DNA of 64,000 nucleotides from Alphaproteobacteria bacterium UBA998 (GTDB lineage: Bacteria; Pseudomonadota; Alphaproteobacteria; Rickettsiales; UBA998), in assembly GCA_002291925.1 (NCBI GenBank), contig DBAY01000024.1, positions 10,831 through 74,830 on the forward strand, given 5' to 3'. The notes under the pieces are model-generated. The model was given only the letters and a program-made list of their open reading frames with translations, made no database searches and had not been told where the DNA came from. A program made the position numbers and the translations under genes. Shown here piece after piece: positions 9,144 to 18,101 of the stretch. How positions within the stretch are numbered: position 1 is the stretch's first letter; each line of letters opens with the position of its first letter.

Positions 9144-10087
9144 GCGGCAAGCGTGTCCAGAATTTCCCGCCCCGAAGGCTGTGCCCGCAGCGCCAATGCT
9201 TCGCGCGAGTATTTGCGAGCCCGGTTCCACAGCCGCGCATACGGCGTGAGGCGGGTATAATGCGTCAGCCGGGTGTGCGAGAGCATCATTCCGTAGAGAT
9301 GCCGGTAATTTTCCTCGTTGCGAAGGATCATCTCGCGGTCGGGCGCGTGGGTCTTGCGGAAGACAATCGAGGTGGTCTGCACCGTCTCATCCACCGGCGT
9401 GAAGCCCGCCTTGCGCGCGACGGCCTTCAGTGAGACATGGTTGAAATTATAGATGTGCGCGTAGTGAAACTGTGTGCCGGGTGAATGGCGGCGGCTTTCA
9501 AGGTCGGGCACGTCGATCGCCAGATGCCCGCCGGGTTTCAGCCAGGAATGAATGCGGATGAGTGCGGAGAGCGGGTACTGGAAATGCTCCAACACGTGAT
9601 GCATGGTCACCACATCGAGGCGTTCCTCCGCAATCGTGGCGCTCTCCCACGTGCCCGGCTGCACAGGGATGCCATACTGCGCGCGCGCATAGTCCGCATA
9701 GCCCTCGTTCGGCTCAAGGCCCGAGGCCTGATACCCTGCTTTGGTGGCCAAATACACAAACTCGCCGCCGCCGGAGCCCACGTCCAGCAGCGTTCCGCCT
9801 GCCGGAACATGGCTAGCCAGCCGCTCCAGCCGTTCCAGCGCCGCCTGTCCGGCCCGCAACACGTGCTTGGGTTTTGGGGCGTGCGTGTTCTTGTAGCTCT
9901 GCCGGTAATGGAGCGTGTAATACTCGGTCAGCTCCTCCAGCGTGGGCACGGGGTGCGTATGCACCAGCCCGCAGCCGGTGCAGATGACCGTAGTCAGCGG
10001 CGAACCGTCACGGTCCTCGGTACCGATGATACTGGCCTCCGCCGCATGGCAGATTTTGCACGGATGCGTCTGTACGTTGCCTTGCAT
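9140..10087 (-). CDS. Class I SAM-dependent methyltransferase with N-terminal zinc ribbon
   Basis: The 315-aa protein begins with a putative zinc-binding ribbon (CKIC at about residues 9-12, CTGC at about 36-39), as found in C-methyltransferases acting on nucleotide sugars. The Rossmann SAM motif LLDVGSGGGEF follows near residue 100, and then TMHHVLEHF and LKPGGHLAIDVPD. With its neighbours this suggests methylation of an LPS sugar. The ATG at 10087 has a GGGGAAG Shine-Dalgarno 7 nt upstream and is preferred over the ATG at 10126. No C-terminal cupin domain is visible. Confidence 0.8.
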   Translation of the reverse strand: MQGNVQTHPCKICHAAEASIIGTEDRDGSPLTTVICTGCGLVHTHPVPTLEELTEYYTLHYRQSYKNTHAPKPKHVLRAGQAALERLERLASHVPAGGTLLDVGSGGGEFVYLATKAGYQASGLEPNEGYADYARAQYGIPVQPGTWESATIAEERLDVVTMHHVLEHFQYPLSALIRIHSWLKPGGHLAIDVPDLESRRHSPGTQFHYAHIYNFNHVSLKAVARKAGFTPVDETVQTTSIVFRKTHAPDREMILRNEENYRHLYGMMLSHTRLTHYTRLTPYARLWNRARKYSREALALRAQPSGREILDTLAA

Positions 10088-10227
10088 AACGCTACTTCCC
10101 CTTATGAGTTGAATAATATTCCTCATTGGTCTCTTACGTGGCGTAAACTCGCCAACATTTCAAGAGATTCAAAGGATCGTGCGCGCGATTAAACTTCGTT
10201 AAATAAAAAAATAGGGAAGGTAAAAAA

Positions 10228-10303
10228 TGGTGATCCCGACTGGATTCGAACCAGTGACCCTCTGATTAAAAGTCAGATGCTCTACCGACTGAGCTACGGG
10301 ATC
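10228..10303 (-). tRNA. tRNA-Lys (anticodon TTT), CCA encoded
   Basis: A complete 76-nt cloverleaf can be folded by eye. It has a 7-bp acceptor stem beginning GATCCCG, a D arm with GCTC/GAGC, a 5-bp anticodon stem with loop CTTTTAA (anticodon TTT), the TTCGAAT T-loop, discriminator A and an encoded CCA end. A T-rich tract follows downstream on the minus strand (10190-10227). Confidence 0.97.
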
Positions 10304-10333
10304 CCTGCGCGTGAGCGCCAGAATGAGGCGACA

Positions 10334-10361
10334 TACATAAATAACCCGTCGCTAATGTCAA
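10334..10361 (-). promoter_or_regulatory. Sigma-70 promoter of tRNA-Lys
   Basis: On the minus strand a perfect TTGACA box (10361-10356) and a TATGTA -10 box (10339-10334) are 16 nt apart. Transcription should start near 10326, about 23 nt before the mature tRNA 5' end. Confidence 0.7.
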
Positions 10362-10501
10362 CGCAAACTTGCCGTGTGCAGGCAGCGAAAAAGGCAGGCG
10401 AGGGAAAGATGCCGCGCAATATCTGGGAGATAGGGCAGCCCAGATGCCCTTGCAATAGTGTTTGGACTTGATTTCACCCCCGAATTGTTCGAAGAGAAAT
10501 C

Positions 10502-12796
10502 ATGTCCCTTCGCTACACGCTGCTGTATCTCACCGTTCTGATGCCCCTGCCCATGCTTGGCGCGTCCGAGGCGCGGGCCCAGCTGGCGACGGAGAACCGC
10601 TCGGTTGTTTCCCGCATTGCGATTGACGGCAACCAGCGCATCGAGCAGGGAACCATCCTCAGCTATCTCGGCATCCGCGAGGGCAATACGGTGGGTCGCT
10701 ATGAGCTGGACCAAGGGATACGCGACCTGTTCGCCACCGGCTTCTTCGCCGATGTGGATATCACCTTGCAGCGCGACGGCATGCTGAAGGTGACGGTGCT
10801 GGAAAACCCGATGGTCAACCGCGTCGAGTTCGAGGGCAATGACCATCTGGAGGATGAAGAGCTCTCCAAGGAAGTGCAGCTTAAATCCCGCGTCATCTAC
10901 ACGCGCAACAAGATACAGGCCGATGTGGCCCGCCTGCTGGAGCTCTACCAGCGCAGCGGCCGCTTCAGCGCGAAAATCGAGCCAAAGCTCATCATGCGCC
11001 CGCAGAACCGGGTGGATATCGTCTATGAAATCGAGGAGGGGCCGGTCGCGAAAATTGCCGATATCCGCTTCATCGGCAACAAGGTGTTCGCCAGCTCCGA
11101 TCTGGAGGAGGTCATCCGCTCGCGGGAGGATTGCTGGTATTGCTTCCTCTCCGACTTCGACAAGTACGATCCGGACCGGCTGGCGTATGACCAGGAAATG
11201 CTGCGGAAATTCTATACCACGCAGGGCTATGCCGATTTCCAGGTGAAATCCTCCATCGCCGAGCTGACAACCGACAAGCGCGAGTTCTACATTACCTTCA
11301 CGGTCGATGAAGGCAAGCAATACACCCTGAATAAGGTGGATTTTGAAAGTGGGCTGAAAGGCACCGACCCCGAGGCGCTGCGCGCCAAGGTGCTGACCGT
11401 GCCGGGCGATGAATATAACTCAGACGCCATCGAAACCTCGATCGATAATCTGGTCGGCGAGATGGGCAACCAGGGCTACGCGTTCGTGGATATCGACCCG
11501 CAGCTCAAACGTAATGAAAAAGACGGCACGATTGACCTCACCTACGTGATCAACGAGGGCCCGCGCGTCTATGTGGAGCGCATCGACATCACCGGTAATG
11601 TACGGACGCTCGACGAAGTGGTGCGCCGGGAGTTCCGCCTCGCCGAGGGCGATCCGTTCAGCACGGAGAAGCTGCAGCGGACCGAGCAGCGCCTGAAAAA
11701 CCTTGGCTTCTTCGAGAATGTGAAGCTCTCCAACGCGCCCGGCAGCGCACCGGACAAGACGGACGTAAAAGTGGAGGTTTCCGAAGCCTCCACCGGGGAA
11801 ATCTCGCTTGGTGCCGGTTTCTCGACGGTGGACGGCCCGCTGGCCGACTTCGGTATCCGTGAGAAGAACCTGCTCGGGCGCGGGCAGGATCTGCGCCTGC
11901 ATGCCATGCTCGCGGCCCAGCGCCAGCAGTTCGACCTCGGCTTTACCGAGCCGTACTTCCTCAACCGTGAGCTGGCGGCGGGCTTTGACCTCTTTAAGAC
12001 CTCACAGGATTTCCGCCAGCAGGCGAACTTTGATCGCGAATCGACCGGCGGAAAGCTCCGCATGGGCTACACCATCTCTGAAAACCTGCGGCATGATATT
12101 TACTATTCGCTGGCGGAGACGAGTATTCGCAACGTCAACCCGCTGGCATCCCGCTTCATCCGCGACCAGCAGGGCACCAACCTCACCTCGCTGGTGGGCC
12201 AGTCGCTGACCTATGACAGCCGCAACAACAAGTTCGACCCCACCGGCGGCTTCCTGCTCGGCTTCGACTTCGACGTGGCGGGCCTGGGTGGCAATTCCAA
12301 GTTCCTGCGCCCTGAACTGCGCGGCTCCTACTACTACAACTTCGCGCCGGACTGGACCTTTATGCTGGCGGGTGTTGGCGGCTACATGTACGCCTTGAGC
12401 GATCAGGGTATCCTGATTCAGGACCGCTTCTTCGTCGGCAGCCGCAACATGCGCGGCTTTGACGATGCGGGCATCGGCCCGCGCGATCTCTCCACGGGCG
12501 ATGCGCTGGGCGGCAATACCTACTATGTCGGCACCATCGAGCAGAGCTTCCCGCTCGGCCTGCCGGAGGAGCTGGGCTTCCGCGGCGCCGTCTTCACCGA
12601 TATTGGCACACTCTATGATGTCGACAGCTCGGGGCCGACGATCGCCGATGACCCCACCATCCGCGTGGCTTCGGGGGTAGGTCTCTCCTGGCGCTCGCCG
12701 TTCGGGCCGGTGCGGCTTGACCTTTCCAAGGCACTGGTCAAGGAAACCTATGACAATGAACAGCTGATGCGCTTCAGTTTCGGCACGCGTTTTTAA
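10502..12796 (+). CDS. bamA: Outer membrane protein assembly factor BamA
   Basis: BamA is the Omp85 core of the BAM complex that folds beta-barrel proteins into the outer membrane. The 764-aa precursor has a signal peptide ending near ASEARA (about residue 25), then five POTRA domains (the first starting SRIAIDGNQRIEQGTILSYL), and a C-terminal 16-stranded barrel. The conserved loop-6 motif is RNMRGFDDAG, and the last residue is Phe (RFSFGTRF), matching the BAM recognition signal. It heads bamA-ompH-lpxD-fabZ-lpxA-lpxI-lpxB, the usual envelope biogenesis order. Length is normal. Confidence 0.96.
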   Translation: MSLRYTLLYLTVLMPLPMLGASEARAQLATENRSVVSRIAIDGNQRIEQGTILSYLGIREGNTVGRYELDQGIRDLFATGFFADVDITLQRDGMLKVTVLENPMVNRVEFEGNDHLEDEELSKEVQLKSRVIYTRNKIQADVARLLELYQRSGRFSAKIEPKLIMRPQNRVDIVYEIEEGPVAKIADIRFIGNKVFASSDLEEVIRSREDCWYCFLSDFDKYDPDRLAYDQEMLRKFYTTQGYADFQVKSSIAELTTDKREFYITFTVDEGKQYTLNKVDFESGLKGTDPEALRAKVLTVPGDEYNSDAIETSIDNLVGEMGNQGYAFVDIDPQLKRNEKDGTIDLTYVINEGPRVYVERIDITGNVRTLDEVVRREFRLAEGDPFSTEKLQRTEQRLKNLGFFENVKLSNAPGSAPDKTDVKVEVSEASTGEISLGAGFSTVDGPLADFGIREKNLLGRGQDLRLHAMLAAQRQQFDLGFTEPYFLNRELAAGFDLFKTSQDFRQQANFDRESTGGKLRMGYTISENLRHDIYYSLAETSIRNVNPLASRFIRDQQGTNLTSLVGQSLTYDSRNNKFDPTGGFLLGFDFDVAGLGGNSKFLRPELRGSYYYNFAPDWTFMLAGVGGYMYALSDQGILIQDRFFVGSRNMRGFDDAGIGPRDLSTGDALGGNTYYVGTIEQSFPLGLPEELGFRGAVFTDIGTLYDVDSSGPTIADDPTIRVASGVGLSWRSPFGPVRLDLSKALVKETYDNEQLMRFSFGTRF

Positions 12797-12868
12797 CCTC
12801 TTTCGCCTAGTCAGCCCCGTTTTTTCCTGTTAATCATGCGCGAATATTTCAATTGAAGGAATGCCCTC

Positions 12869-13402
12869 ATGAATCGCTTTGTATTTCCCCTTCTGCTTGC
12901 CGTGCTGATGTTCGCCGCGCCGCTGGCGCCGGCCTTCGCCGAGACGGTGGCCATCGTCAACATCCAGAAAATCATGCGTGATTCGCTGGCCGCCAAATCC
13001 GCACGCGACCAGCTGAAAGCCAAGCAGGACCAATTCGCGGGCGAGATCAAGGCCAAGGAAACCGACCTCAAGAGAGAGGACGAAGAACTGGCCAAGCAGC
13101 GCTCCGTGCTGGCACCGGATGCGTTTGAGCAGAAAGTACGTACGTTCCGTGAGAAAGCGGCCGGCGTGCAGCGTGACGCGCAGCAGAAGCAGGGCCAGCT
13201 CAACAAGGCGTTCAACGCCGCGCTGGGTGAGATGCAGAACACCATTGTGAACATCATCGGCGAGATGGCGAAGGAGAAGGGCTTCAAGGTGGCCATTCCT
13301 TCCAACCAGGCGCTCTATGCCGATCCTTCGCTGGATATCACGGATGAAGTGCTGAAGCGCCTGAACAGCCGCCTCACCAAGATCACCATCAACTTCCAGT
13401 AA
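12869..13402 (+). CDS. ompH: Periplasmic chaperone Skp/OmpH family
   Basis: Skp holds unfolded outer membrane proteins in the periplasm and hands them to BAM. The 177-aa precursor has a signal peptide (hydrophobic core LLLAVLMFAAPLAPAFA, cleavage near residue 24). The mature part starts ETVAIVNIQKIMRDS, as in the family, followed by long charged helices rich in Lys, Glu and Gln (about residues 45-125) that would form the tentacles of the trimer. It lies 72 nt after bamA and 11 nt before lpxD, the standard context. Confidence 0.92.
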   Translation: MNRFVFPLLLAVLMFAAPLAPAFAETVAIVNIQKIMRDSLAAKSARDQLKAKQDQFAGEIKAKETDLKREDEELAKQRSVLAPDAFEQKVRTFREKAAGVQRDAQQKQGQLNKAFNAALGEMQNTIVNIIGEMAKEKGFKVAIPSNQALYADPSLDITDEVLKRLNSRLTKITINFQ

Positions 13403-13413
13403 GCCGCCCGGGC

Positions 13414-14445
13414 ATGGCTGATCCGCGCTTCTTCACACGGCAGGGGCCGTTCACGCTCGCCGAGCTGGCGCAGCATACGGGCAGCATCCTGAGCCGCCCG
13501 GATGCGGCGGACATGCGGGTAAGCGACGTGGCGCCGCTAGACCGGGCTGCGGTGGAGAACATCGCGTTTCTCGACAACCCCAAATACGTTGAGACTTTCC
13601 GCAACAGCCGCGCCGGGGCCTGCTTCGTGCGCGAGCGCTACGCGGACATGGCCCCGCCGGGTATCGTGCTGCTCTACACGGAAGACCCGTATCGCTGCTA
13701 TGCGCTCACTGCGCAGAAATTCTACCCGCTGCACGACCCGAGCGAAGGCATCGCCGCCACCGCCATCATCGACAAGACGGCGAAAATCGGCAAAGGCTGC
13801 CGCATCGAGCACGGCGTGGTCATCGGCCCGAAAGTGGAGATCGGCGACCGCTGCTCCATCGGGGCGAACACGGTGCTGCAGGAAGGAGTCAGCATCGGCT
13901 CCGACTCGCGCATCGGCGCGCTGTGCAGCCTCAGCCATTGCTATATCGGTCAGCGCGTCATCATTCATCGCGGCGTGCATATCGGGCAGGATGGCTTCGG
14001 CTTCGCCATGAACCGCGAGGGCCATGTGAAGGTGCCGCAACTCGGCCGCGTCATGGTGGAAGATGACGTGGAAATTGGGGCGGGCACCTGCATCGATCGC
14101 GGCACCGGGCCGGACACCGTCATCGGCACCGGCAGCAAAATCGACAACCTCGTGCAGATCGGCCACAACGTCCAAGTCGGCCGCGGCGCGGTCATTGTGG
14201 CGCAGACTGGCATCGCGGGCAGCACCCGCATCGGCGATGGCGCCGTGCTCGGCGGTCAGGTGGGGATTTCCGGCCACGTCAAGATTGGCGCGGGCGTCAA
14301 ACTGGCCGCCAAATCAGGCGTCATGGGCGACATTCCCCCCGGCGCTGCTTATGGTGGTAGCCCGGCCGTCCCGGTGAAGGACTGGCACCGCCAGACCATT
14401 GCGCTGGCCAAGCTCGCACGTTTGCGCAGGAGTAACGAAGAATGA
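13414..14445 (+). CDS. lpxD: UDP-3-O-(3-hydroxyacyl)glucosamine N-acyltransferase LpxD
   Basis: LpxD adds the second 3-hydroxyacyl chain, at N2, in lipid A synthesis. The 343-aa product has the N-terminal uridine-binding domain (about residues 1-110), then a left-handed parallel beta-helix of hexapeptide repeats (IGKGCRIEHGVVIG onward). The catalytic region includes HIGQDGFGFA and IDNLVQIGHNVQVG with the active-site His. It ends GGSPAVPVKDWHRQ followed by the C-terminal helix. Its stop overlaps the fabZ start by 4 nt, implying translational coupling. Confidence 0.96.
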   Translation: MADPRFFTRQGPFTLAELAQHTGSILSRPDAADMRVSDVAPLDRAAVENIAFLDNPKYVETFRNSRAGACFVRERYADMAPPGIVLLYTEDPYRCYALTAQKFYPLHDPSEGIAATAIIDKTAKIGKGCRIEHGVVIGPKVEIGDRCSIGANTVLQEGVSIGSDSRIGALCSLSHCYIGQRVIIHRGVHIGQDGFGFAMNREGHVKVPQLGRVMVEDDVEIGAGTCIDRGTGPDTVIGTGSKIDNLVQIGHNVQVGRGAVIVAQTGIAGSTRIGDGAVLGGQVGISGHVKIGAGVKLAAKSGVMGDIPPGAAYGGSPAVPVKDWHRQTIALAKLARLRRSNEE

Positions 14446-14915
14446 ACGCGACGCCTTTTGTTATTGATGACACGCTCCCCGCTGTGGACCATGAGCGCAT
14501 CAAAGAGATGATTCCGCACCGCTATCCGTTCCTGATGGTGGACCGGGTGGTGAACATGGTGACCAACGAGTCCGCCACCGGCATCAAGAACGTCACTTGC
14601 AGCGAGCCGCACTTCACCGGCCATTTCCCCAAGCAGGCCGTGATGCCCGGCGTGCTGATGATCGAGGCGATGGCGCAGACGGCGGCCATCCTCGTGGTGC
14701 ATTCCATGGGCAAGGAAGCCGAAGGCAAGCTGGTCTATTTCATGTCCATCGATGAGGCGAAGTTCCGCCGCCCCGTGGTACCCGGTGACCGGTTGCACAT
14801 TCATGTGAAGGTTCAGCAGAGCCGCAAGAATGTCTGGAAATTCGCGGGCGAGTGCCATGTGGACGGCGTGAAAGTCTCTGAGGCCGTCTATTCCGCCATG
14901 ATCCTTGATAACTGA
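14442..14915 (+). CDS. fabZ: 3-hydroxyacyl-ACP dehydratase FabZ
   Basis: FabZ dehydrates 3-hydroxyacyl-ACP in fatty acid elongation and competes with the Lpx acyltransferases for substrate. The 157-aa hotdog protein has HRYPFLMVDRVV (about residues 27-38) and the active-site helix HFTGHFPKQAVMPGVLMIEA, with the catalytic His in GHFP and Glu in MIEAMAQ. It overlaps lpxD by 4 nt and ends one base before lpxA. Its placement among lpx genes is the normal arrangement. Confidence 0.96.
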   Translation: MNATPFVIDDTLPAVDHERIKEMIPHRYPFLMVDRVVNMVTNESATGIKNVTCSEPHFTGHFPKQAVMPGVLMIEAMAQTAAILVVHSMGKEAEGKLVYFMSIDEAKFRRPVVPGDRLHIHVKVQQSRKNVWKFAGECHVDGVKVSEAVYSAMILDN

Positions 14916-14916
14916 C

Positions 14917-15699
14917 ATGGCGAGCATCCACCCATCCTCCGTCATCCATCCCGGCGCGAAGCTCGGCGCGGACGTCACGGTCGGCCCTTACTGCGTCGTG
15001 GGTGAGCATGTCTCGCTCGGCGATGGCGTGACGTTGCACTCGCATGTGGTAGTTGAAGGCCGCACCACGGTTGGCGAGGGCACGCAGATTTTCCCGTTCG
15101 CCTCCATCGGCCATCAGCCGCAGGACCTCAAATTCAAGGGCGAGCCCTCGACGCTGGAGATTGGCAAGAACAATCTCATCCGCGAGCACGTCACCATGAA
15201 CCCCGGCACCGAGGGCGGCGGCATGCTGACCCGCGTCGGTGACAATTGCCTGTTCATGATGGGCGCGCACGTGGCGCATGACTGCCTGCTCGGCAACCAT
15301 GTCATCATGGCCAACAATGCCACGCTGGCAGGTCATATCGAGGTCGGCGACCACGCCTTCATTGGCGGGCTTGCGGCGGTGCACCAGTTCGTGCGCATTG
15401 GCCGTCATGCCATGATCGGCGGCATGTCGGGCGTGGAGGCGGACGTGATTCCGTTTGGCTTGGTGATGGGTGAGCGGGCAGGGCTCGCGGGCCTGAACCT
15501 TGTGGGGCTGAAGCGCCGCAATTTCGACCGCGATACCATCCACGCCATGCGCAGCGTCTACCGCGACATTTTCGAGGCACAGGAAGGCACCTTGCAGGAG
15601 CGCGCGGCAAAGGCGAAAGCCCAGTATGCGGAGAATGCCGACATCCGCGAACTTATCGATTTTATTCTGACCGACAGCAAGCGTTCCATCTGCGTGTAG
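14917..15699 (+). CDS. lpxA: Acyl-ACP:UDP-N-acetylglucosamine O-acyltransferase LpxA
   Basis: LpxA catalyses the first step of lipid A synthesis, adding a 3-hydroxyacyl chain to UDP-GlcNAc. The 260-aa product is an N-terminal hexapeptide-repeat beta-helix (IHPSSVIHPGAKLGADV onward) with the catalytic His in AHDCLLGNHVIMAN (about residue 120). A helical C-terminal acyl-ACP domain follows, starting near NLVGLKRRNFDR. The ATG at 14917 starts one base after the fabZ stop and gives the canonical N-terminus. An in-frame upstream ATG at 14905 would add four residues inside fabZ. Confidence 0.96.
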   Translation: MASIHPSSVIHPGAKLGADVTVGPYCVVGEHVSLGDGVTLHSHVVVEGRTTVGEGTQIFPFASIGHQPQDLKFKGEPSTLEIGKNNLIREHVTMNPGTEGGGMLTRVGDNCLFMMGAHVAHDCLLGNHVIMANNATLAGHIEVGDHAFIGGLAAVHQFVRIGRHAMIGGMSGVEADVIPFGLVMGERAGLAGLNLVGLKRRNFDRDTIHAMRSVYRDIFEAQEGTLQERAAKAKAQYAENADIRELIDFILTDSKRSICV

Positions 15700-15707
15700 G
15701 AGAAGGC

Positions 15708-16535
15708 ATGGAGCGGGAAAAGCTCGGCATCTTCGCGGGACAGGGGCATCTGCCCGACATGCTGGCCGAGACGTGCCGTCGTGAGGGCCGGCCTTTCTGC
15801 TTCATCGCCATCGAGGGCCAGACGCCGCCCGCGCTCGTGGAGGCGGATGAGCATTTCTGGACGCATTTTGGCGCCGTCGGTGCGACCATCGAGGCCCTTC
15901 GCGACCGTGGCGTGGAGCTGCTGACAATGGCGGGCCGCATGCAGCGTCCGAAAATGGGAAGCTTGAAACCGGACGCCAAAGGTACGAAATTAATGGCTAG
16001 GCTGGGACTTAGCCTGTTTTCGGGGGATGACAAGCTCTTGCGGACCATTACGCAGTTTTTCGAAGAGGAAGGTTTCCGCATCATCGGTGCGGATGCGTTG
16101 CTGGCCGACGCCCTGACGCCTACCGGTGTGCTGGGCCAGATTTCCCCCAGTGCGGCGGACAGGGAAGATATCCAGCTGGGCGTGCGCGAGGCCCGGGCGC
16201 TGGGTGCGCGCGATGAGGGGCAGGCCGTCATTGTGCAGGCGAGACAGGTGCTGGGCTATGAAGACATCACAGGCACTGATGCATTGATTGCCCGCTGCGC
16301 CCCGCTGAAGCGGGAAGGGGCAGGCGGCGTACTGGTGAAGGTGATGAAACCGGGGCAGGAGCGTCGCGCTGACCTCCCCGCCATGGGCGTGGAGACGGTG
16401 CGCCGCATGCACGAAGCCGGGTTTGCGGGCATTGCCATGGAAGCGGGCCATAGCCTGCTGCTGGGCCGCGACGAAGCCGTTGCCGAAGCGGATGCGGCGG
16501 GGATTTTCCTCTATGGTGTGGAGGCGCAGCCATGA
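15708..16535 (+). CDS. lpxI: UDP-2,3-diacylglucosamine pyrophosphatase LpxI
   Basis: LpxI hydrolyses UDP-2,3-diacylglucosamine to lipid X and is the alphaproteobacterial replacement for LpxH. The 275-aa product opens KLGIFAGQGHLPDMLAE, typical of the N-terminal domain. The C-terminal catalytic domain (about 135-270) has VKVMKPGQERRADLPAMG with a conserved Asp, and AIEAGHSL-like AMEAGHSLLL. It lies 8 nt after lpxA and overlaps lpxB by 4 nt, matching the lpxA-lpxI-lpxB order known in Caulobacter relatives. Confidence 0.94.
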   Translation: MEREKLGIFAGQGHLPDMLAETCRREGRPFCFIAIEGQTPPALVEADEHFWTHFGAVGATIEALRDRGVELLTMAGRMQRPKMGSLKPDAKGTKLMARLGLSLFSGDDKLLRTITQFFEEEGFRIIGADALLADALTPTGVLGQISPSAADREDIQLGVREARALGARDEGQAVIVQARQVLGYEDITGTDALIARCAPLKREGAGGVLVKVMKPGQERRADLPAMGVETVRRMHEAGFAGIAMEAGHSLLLGRDEAVAEADAAGIFLYGVEAQP

Positions 16536-17698
16536 GCGGCGCGAAAATCTTCCTCATCGCGGGCGAAGCCTCCGGCGACCAGCTGGGCGCCGGCCTGATG
16601 CGCGCGCTGCGCCAGCTCGACCCGGCGGCGGATTTTCATGGCATCGGCGGCAGCCTGATGGCGGAGCAGGGGCTGGAGAGCCTGTTCCCCATGAGCGACC
16701 TCTCCTTCATGGGCTTTGCCGAGGTGCTGCCGCATATCCCGAAACTCAAGCGTCGCATCCGCGAAACCATCGCCACCATCGAGCGGATAAAACCGGACGT
16801 GGTGATCACCATCGATTCGCCCGGCTTCAACCTCCGCGTGGCGCAAGCATTGAAGAAGCGGAAGAAACTGCGTTGCCCGTTCATTCATTACGTGGCGCCG
16901 ACGGTGTGGGCCTACAAGCCCAAGCGTGCCGAAAAATTTGCCCGTGTGTTCGATCACCTGCTCGTGCTGCTGCCCTTCGAGCCGCCTTATTTTGAGGCGG
17001 TGAAGCTGCCGGTCACCTTCGTCGGCCACCCGGTGATGGACGATCTGGAGGAGCGTTTCCGCCAGCGCCCGAAAATGGGGCCCATCACGCCGGACAGTGA
17101 GGTGACGCTCTGCCTGATGGCGGGCAGCCGCGAGGGGGAAATTCGCCGGCTTCTCCCCATCTACCGGCAGGCGCTGGAGCTGATTGCGCTCAAATACCCC
17201 AAGATTCGCCTGCGCATCGCCACCACGCCGCAGAACGAGGCTCTGATGCTGAAGTTGGCGGCGGACTGGCCATTCACGGGCGATATCGCTTTGGGAGTGG
17301 ATGCGCGCTACGAGGCCTTCTATGAGAGCGACCTTGCAATCTGTAAATCCGGCACCGTGACGCTGGAGGCCGCCAAGACCGGTCTGCCGATGGTGGTGAC
17401 CTACCGTGTCAACCCGCTGACCGCACTACTGATGCGCCGCTGGCTGAAAACCAAGCTCTTTAACCTCATCAACATCATCAAGGGCGAGGCGGTGATTCCG
17501 GAGCTGATTCAGGAAAAATGCACCGCGCCCTACATCGCCGAGCAGATTATCGAACTGCTGGAATCCCACCATGCGCGGGAGAAGCAGCGTCACAGCGCCT
17601 ATGAAATCATGCGCCAGATGCGCGCACCCGAGGGCGGCCTAGCCTCTGATCTCGCGGCGCGCACGGTGCTCGAGGTGCTGGCAGGCAGCCGGGGCTAG
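16532..17698 (+). CDS. lpxB: Lipid-A-disaccharide synthase LpxB
   Basis: LpxB condenses lipid X with UDP-2,3-diacylglucosamine. This 388-aa GT19 enzyme has the N-terminal AGEASGDQLGAGLM motif, then SDLSFMGFAEVLPH, PDVVITIDSPGFNLR, FIHYVAPTVWAYKPKR, and the C-terminal nucleotide site CLMAGSREGEI. A later stretch SGTVTLEAAKTGLPMVVTYR completes the family pattern. It is the last gene of the lipid A operon and overlaps lpxI by 4 nt. A 400-nt repeat-filled gap follows. Confidence 0.96.
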   Translation: MSGAKIFLIAGEASGDQLGAGLMRALRQLDPAADFHGIGGSLMAEQGLESLFPMSDLSFMGFAEVLPHIPKLKRRIRETIATIERIKPDVVITIDSPGFNLRVAQALKKRKKLRCPFIHYVAPTVWAYKPKRAEKFARVFDHLLVLLPFEPPYFEAVKLPVTFVGHPVMDDLEERFRQRPKMGPITPDSEVTLCLMAGSREGEIRRLLPIYRQALELIALKYPKIRLRIATTPQNEALMLKLAADWPFTGDIALGVDARYEAFYESDLAICKSGTVTLEAAKTGLPMVVTYRVNPLTALLMRRWLKTKLFNLINIIKGEAVIPELIQEKCTAPYIAEQIIELLESHHAREKQRHSAYEIMRQMRAPEGGLASDLAARTVLEVLAGSRG

Positions 17699-17708
17699 AG
17701 GCCTGGCC

Positions 17709-18031
17709 GTCATCCGGCCATCCAGCCCCGCCCGCTGGATTGCTTCGCGTTGCTCGCAATGACGAGTACGCTGTCACCCCGCACTTGTTGCGGGGTCTCT
17801 CGGTGAGGATACGCCAGACCCCGGCATGCGCCGGGGTGACATGCATAGGGGAGTCGTCATCCTCGGGCTCGACCCGAGGATCTCTCTCGTGACTCGAGGA
17901 GACCCCGCATCACGTGCGGGGTGACTACCTAGCTGGATTCTCCCACCCCCGCCCCTCATCCGGAGCCTGTCGAAGTATGATAGGCCCGTTCCCGTACCAC
18001 ACATCATGGTTCGACAGGCTCACCATGAGGG
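17709..18031. repeat. Cluster of four palindromic repeats filling the lpxB-flhB gap
   Basis: The 403-nt gap (17699-18101) holds no gene I can support. It carries a family C-like unit (17709-17763, ending CGCAATGAC), a family E unit (17773-17840, GTCACCCCGC... to ...GGGGTGAC), a mixed unit (17856-17924, GTCATCCTCGGG... to ...GCGGGGTGAC) and a family B unit (17953-18031) whose arms GAGCCTGTCGAA (17963-17974) and TTCGACAGGCTC (18010-18021) are exact reverse complements. The genes on both sides converge here, so these hairpins may also stop transcription. Confidence 0.8.
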
Positions 18032-18101
18032 CGGAGTGGATGGGGCGGGTTTTTTCCCTCTTTCAATCACCAACCACCGAATACCGAATACCGAATACCA
18101 A

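Noticed and set aside
17699..18101. Possible CRISPR array in the repeat cluster
   Set aside because: The units differ in sequence and length, are palindromic, and lack regular unique spacers; no cas genes are nearby.
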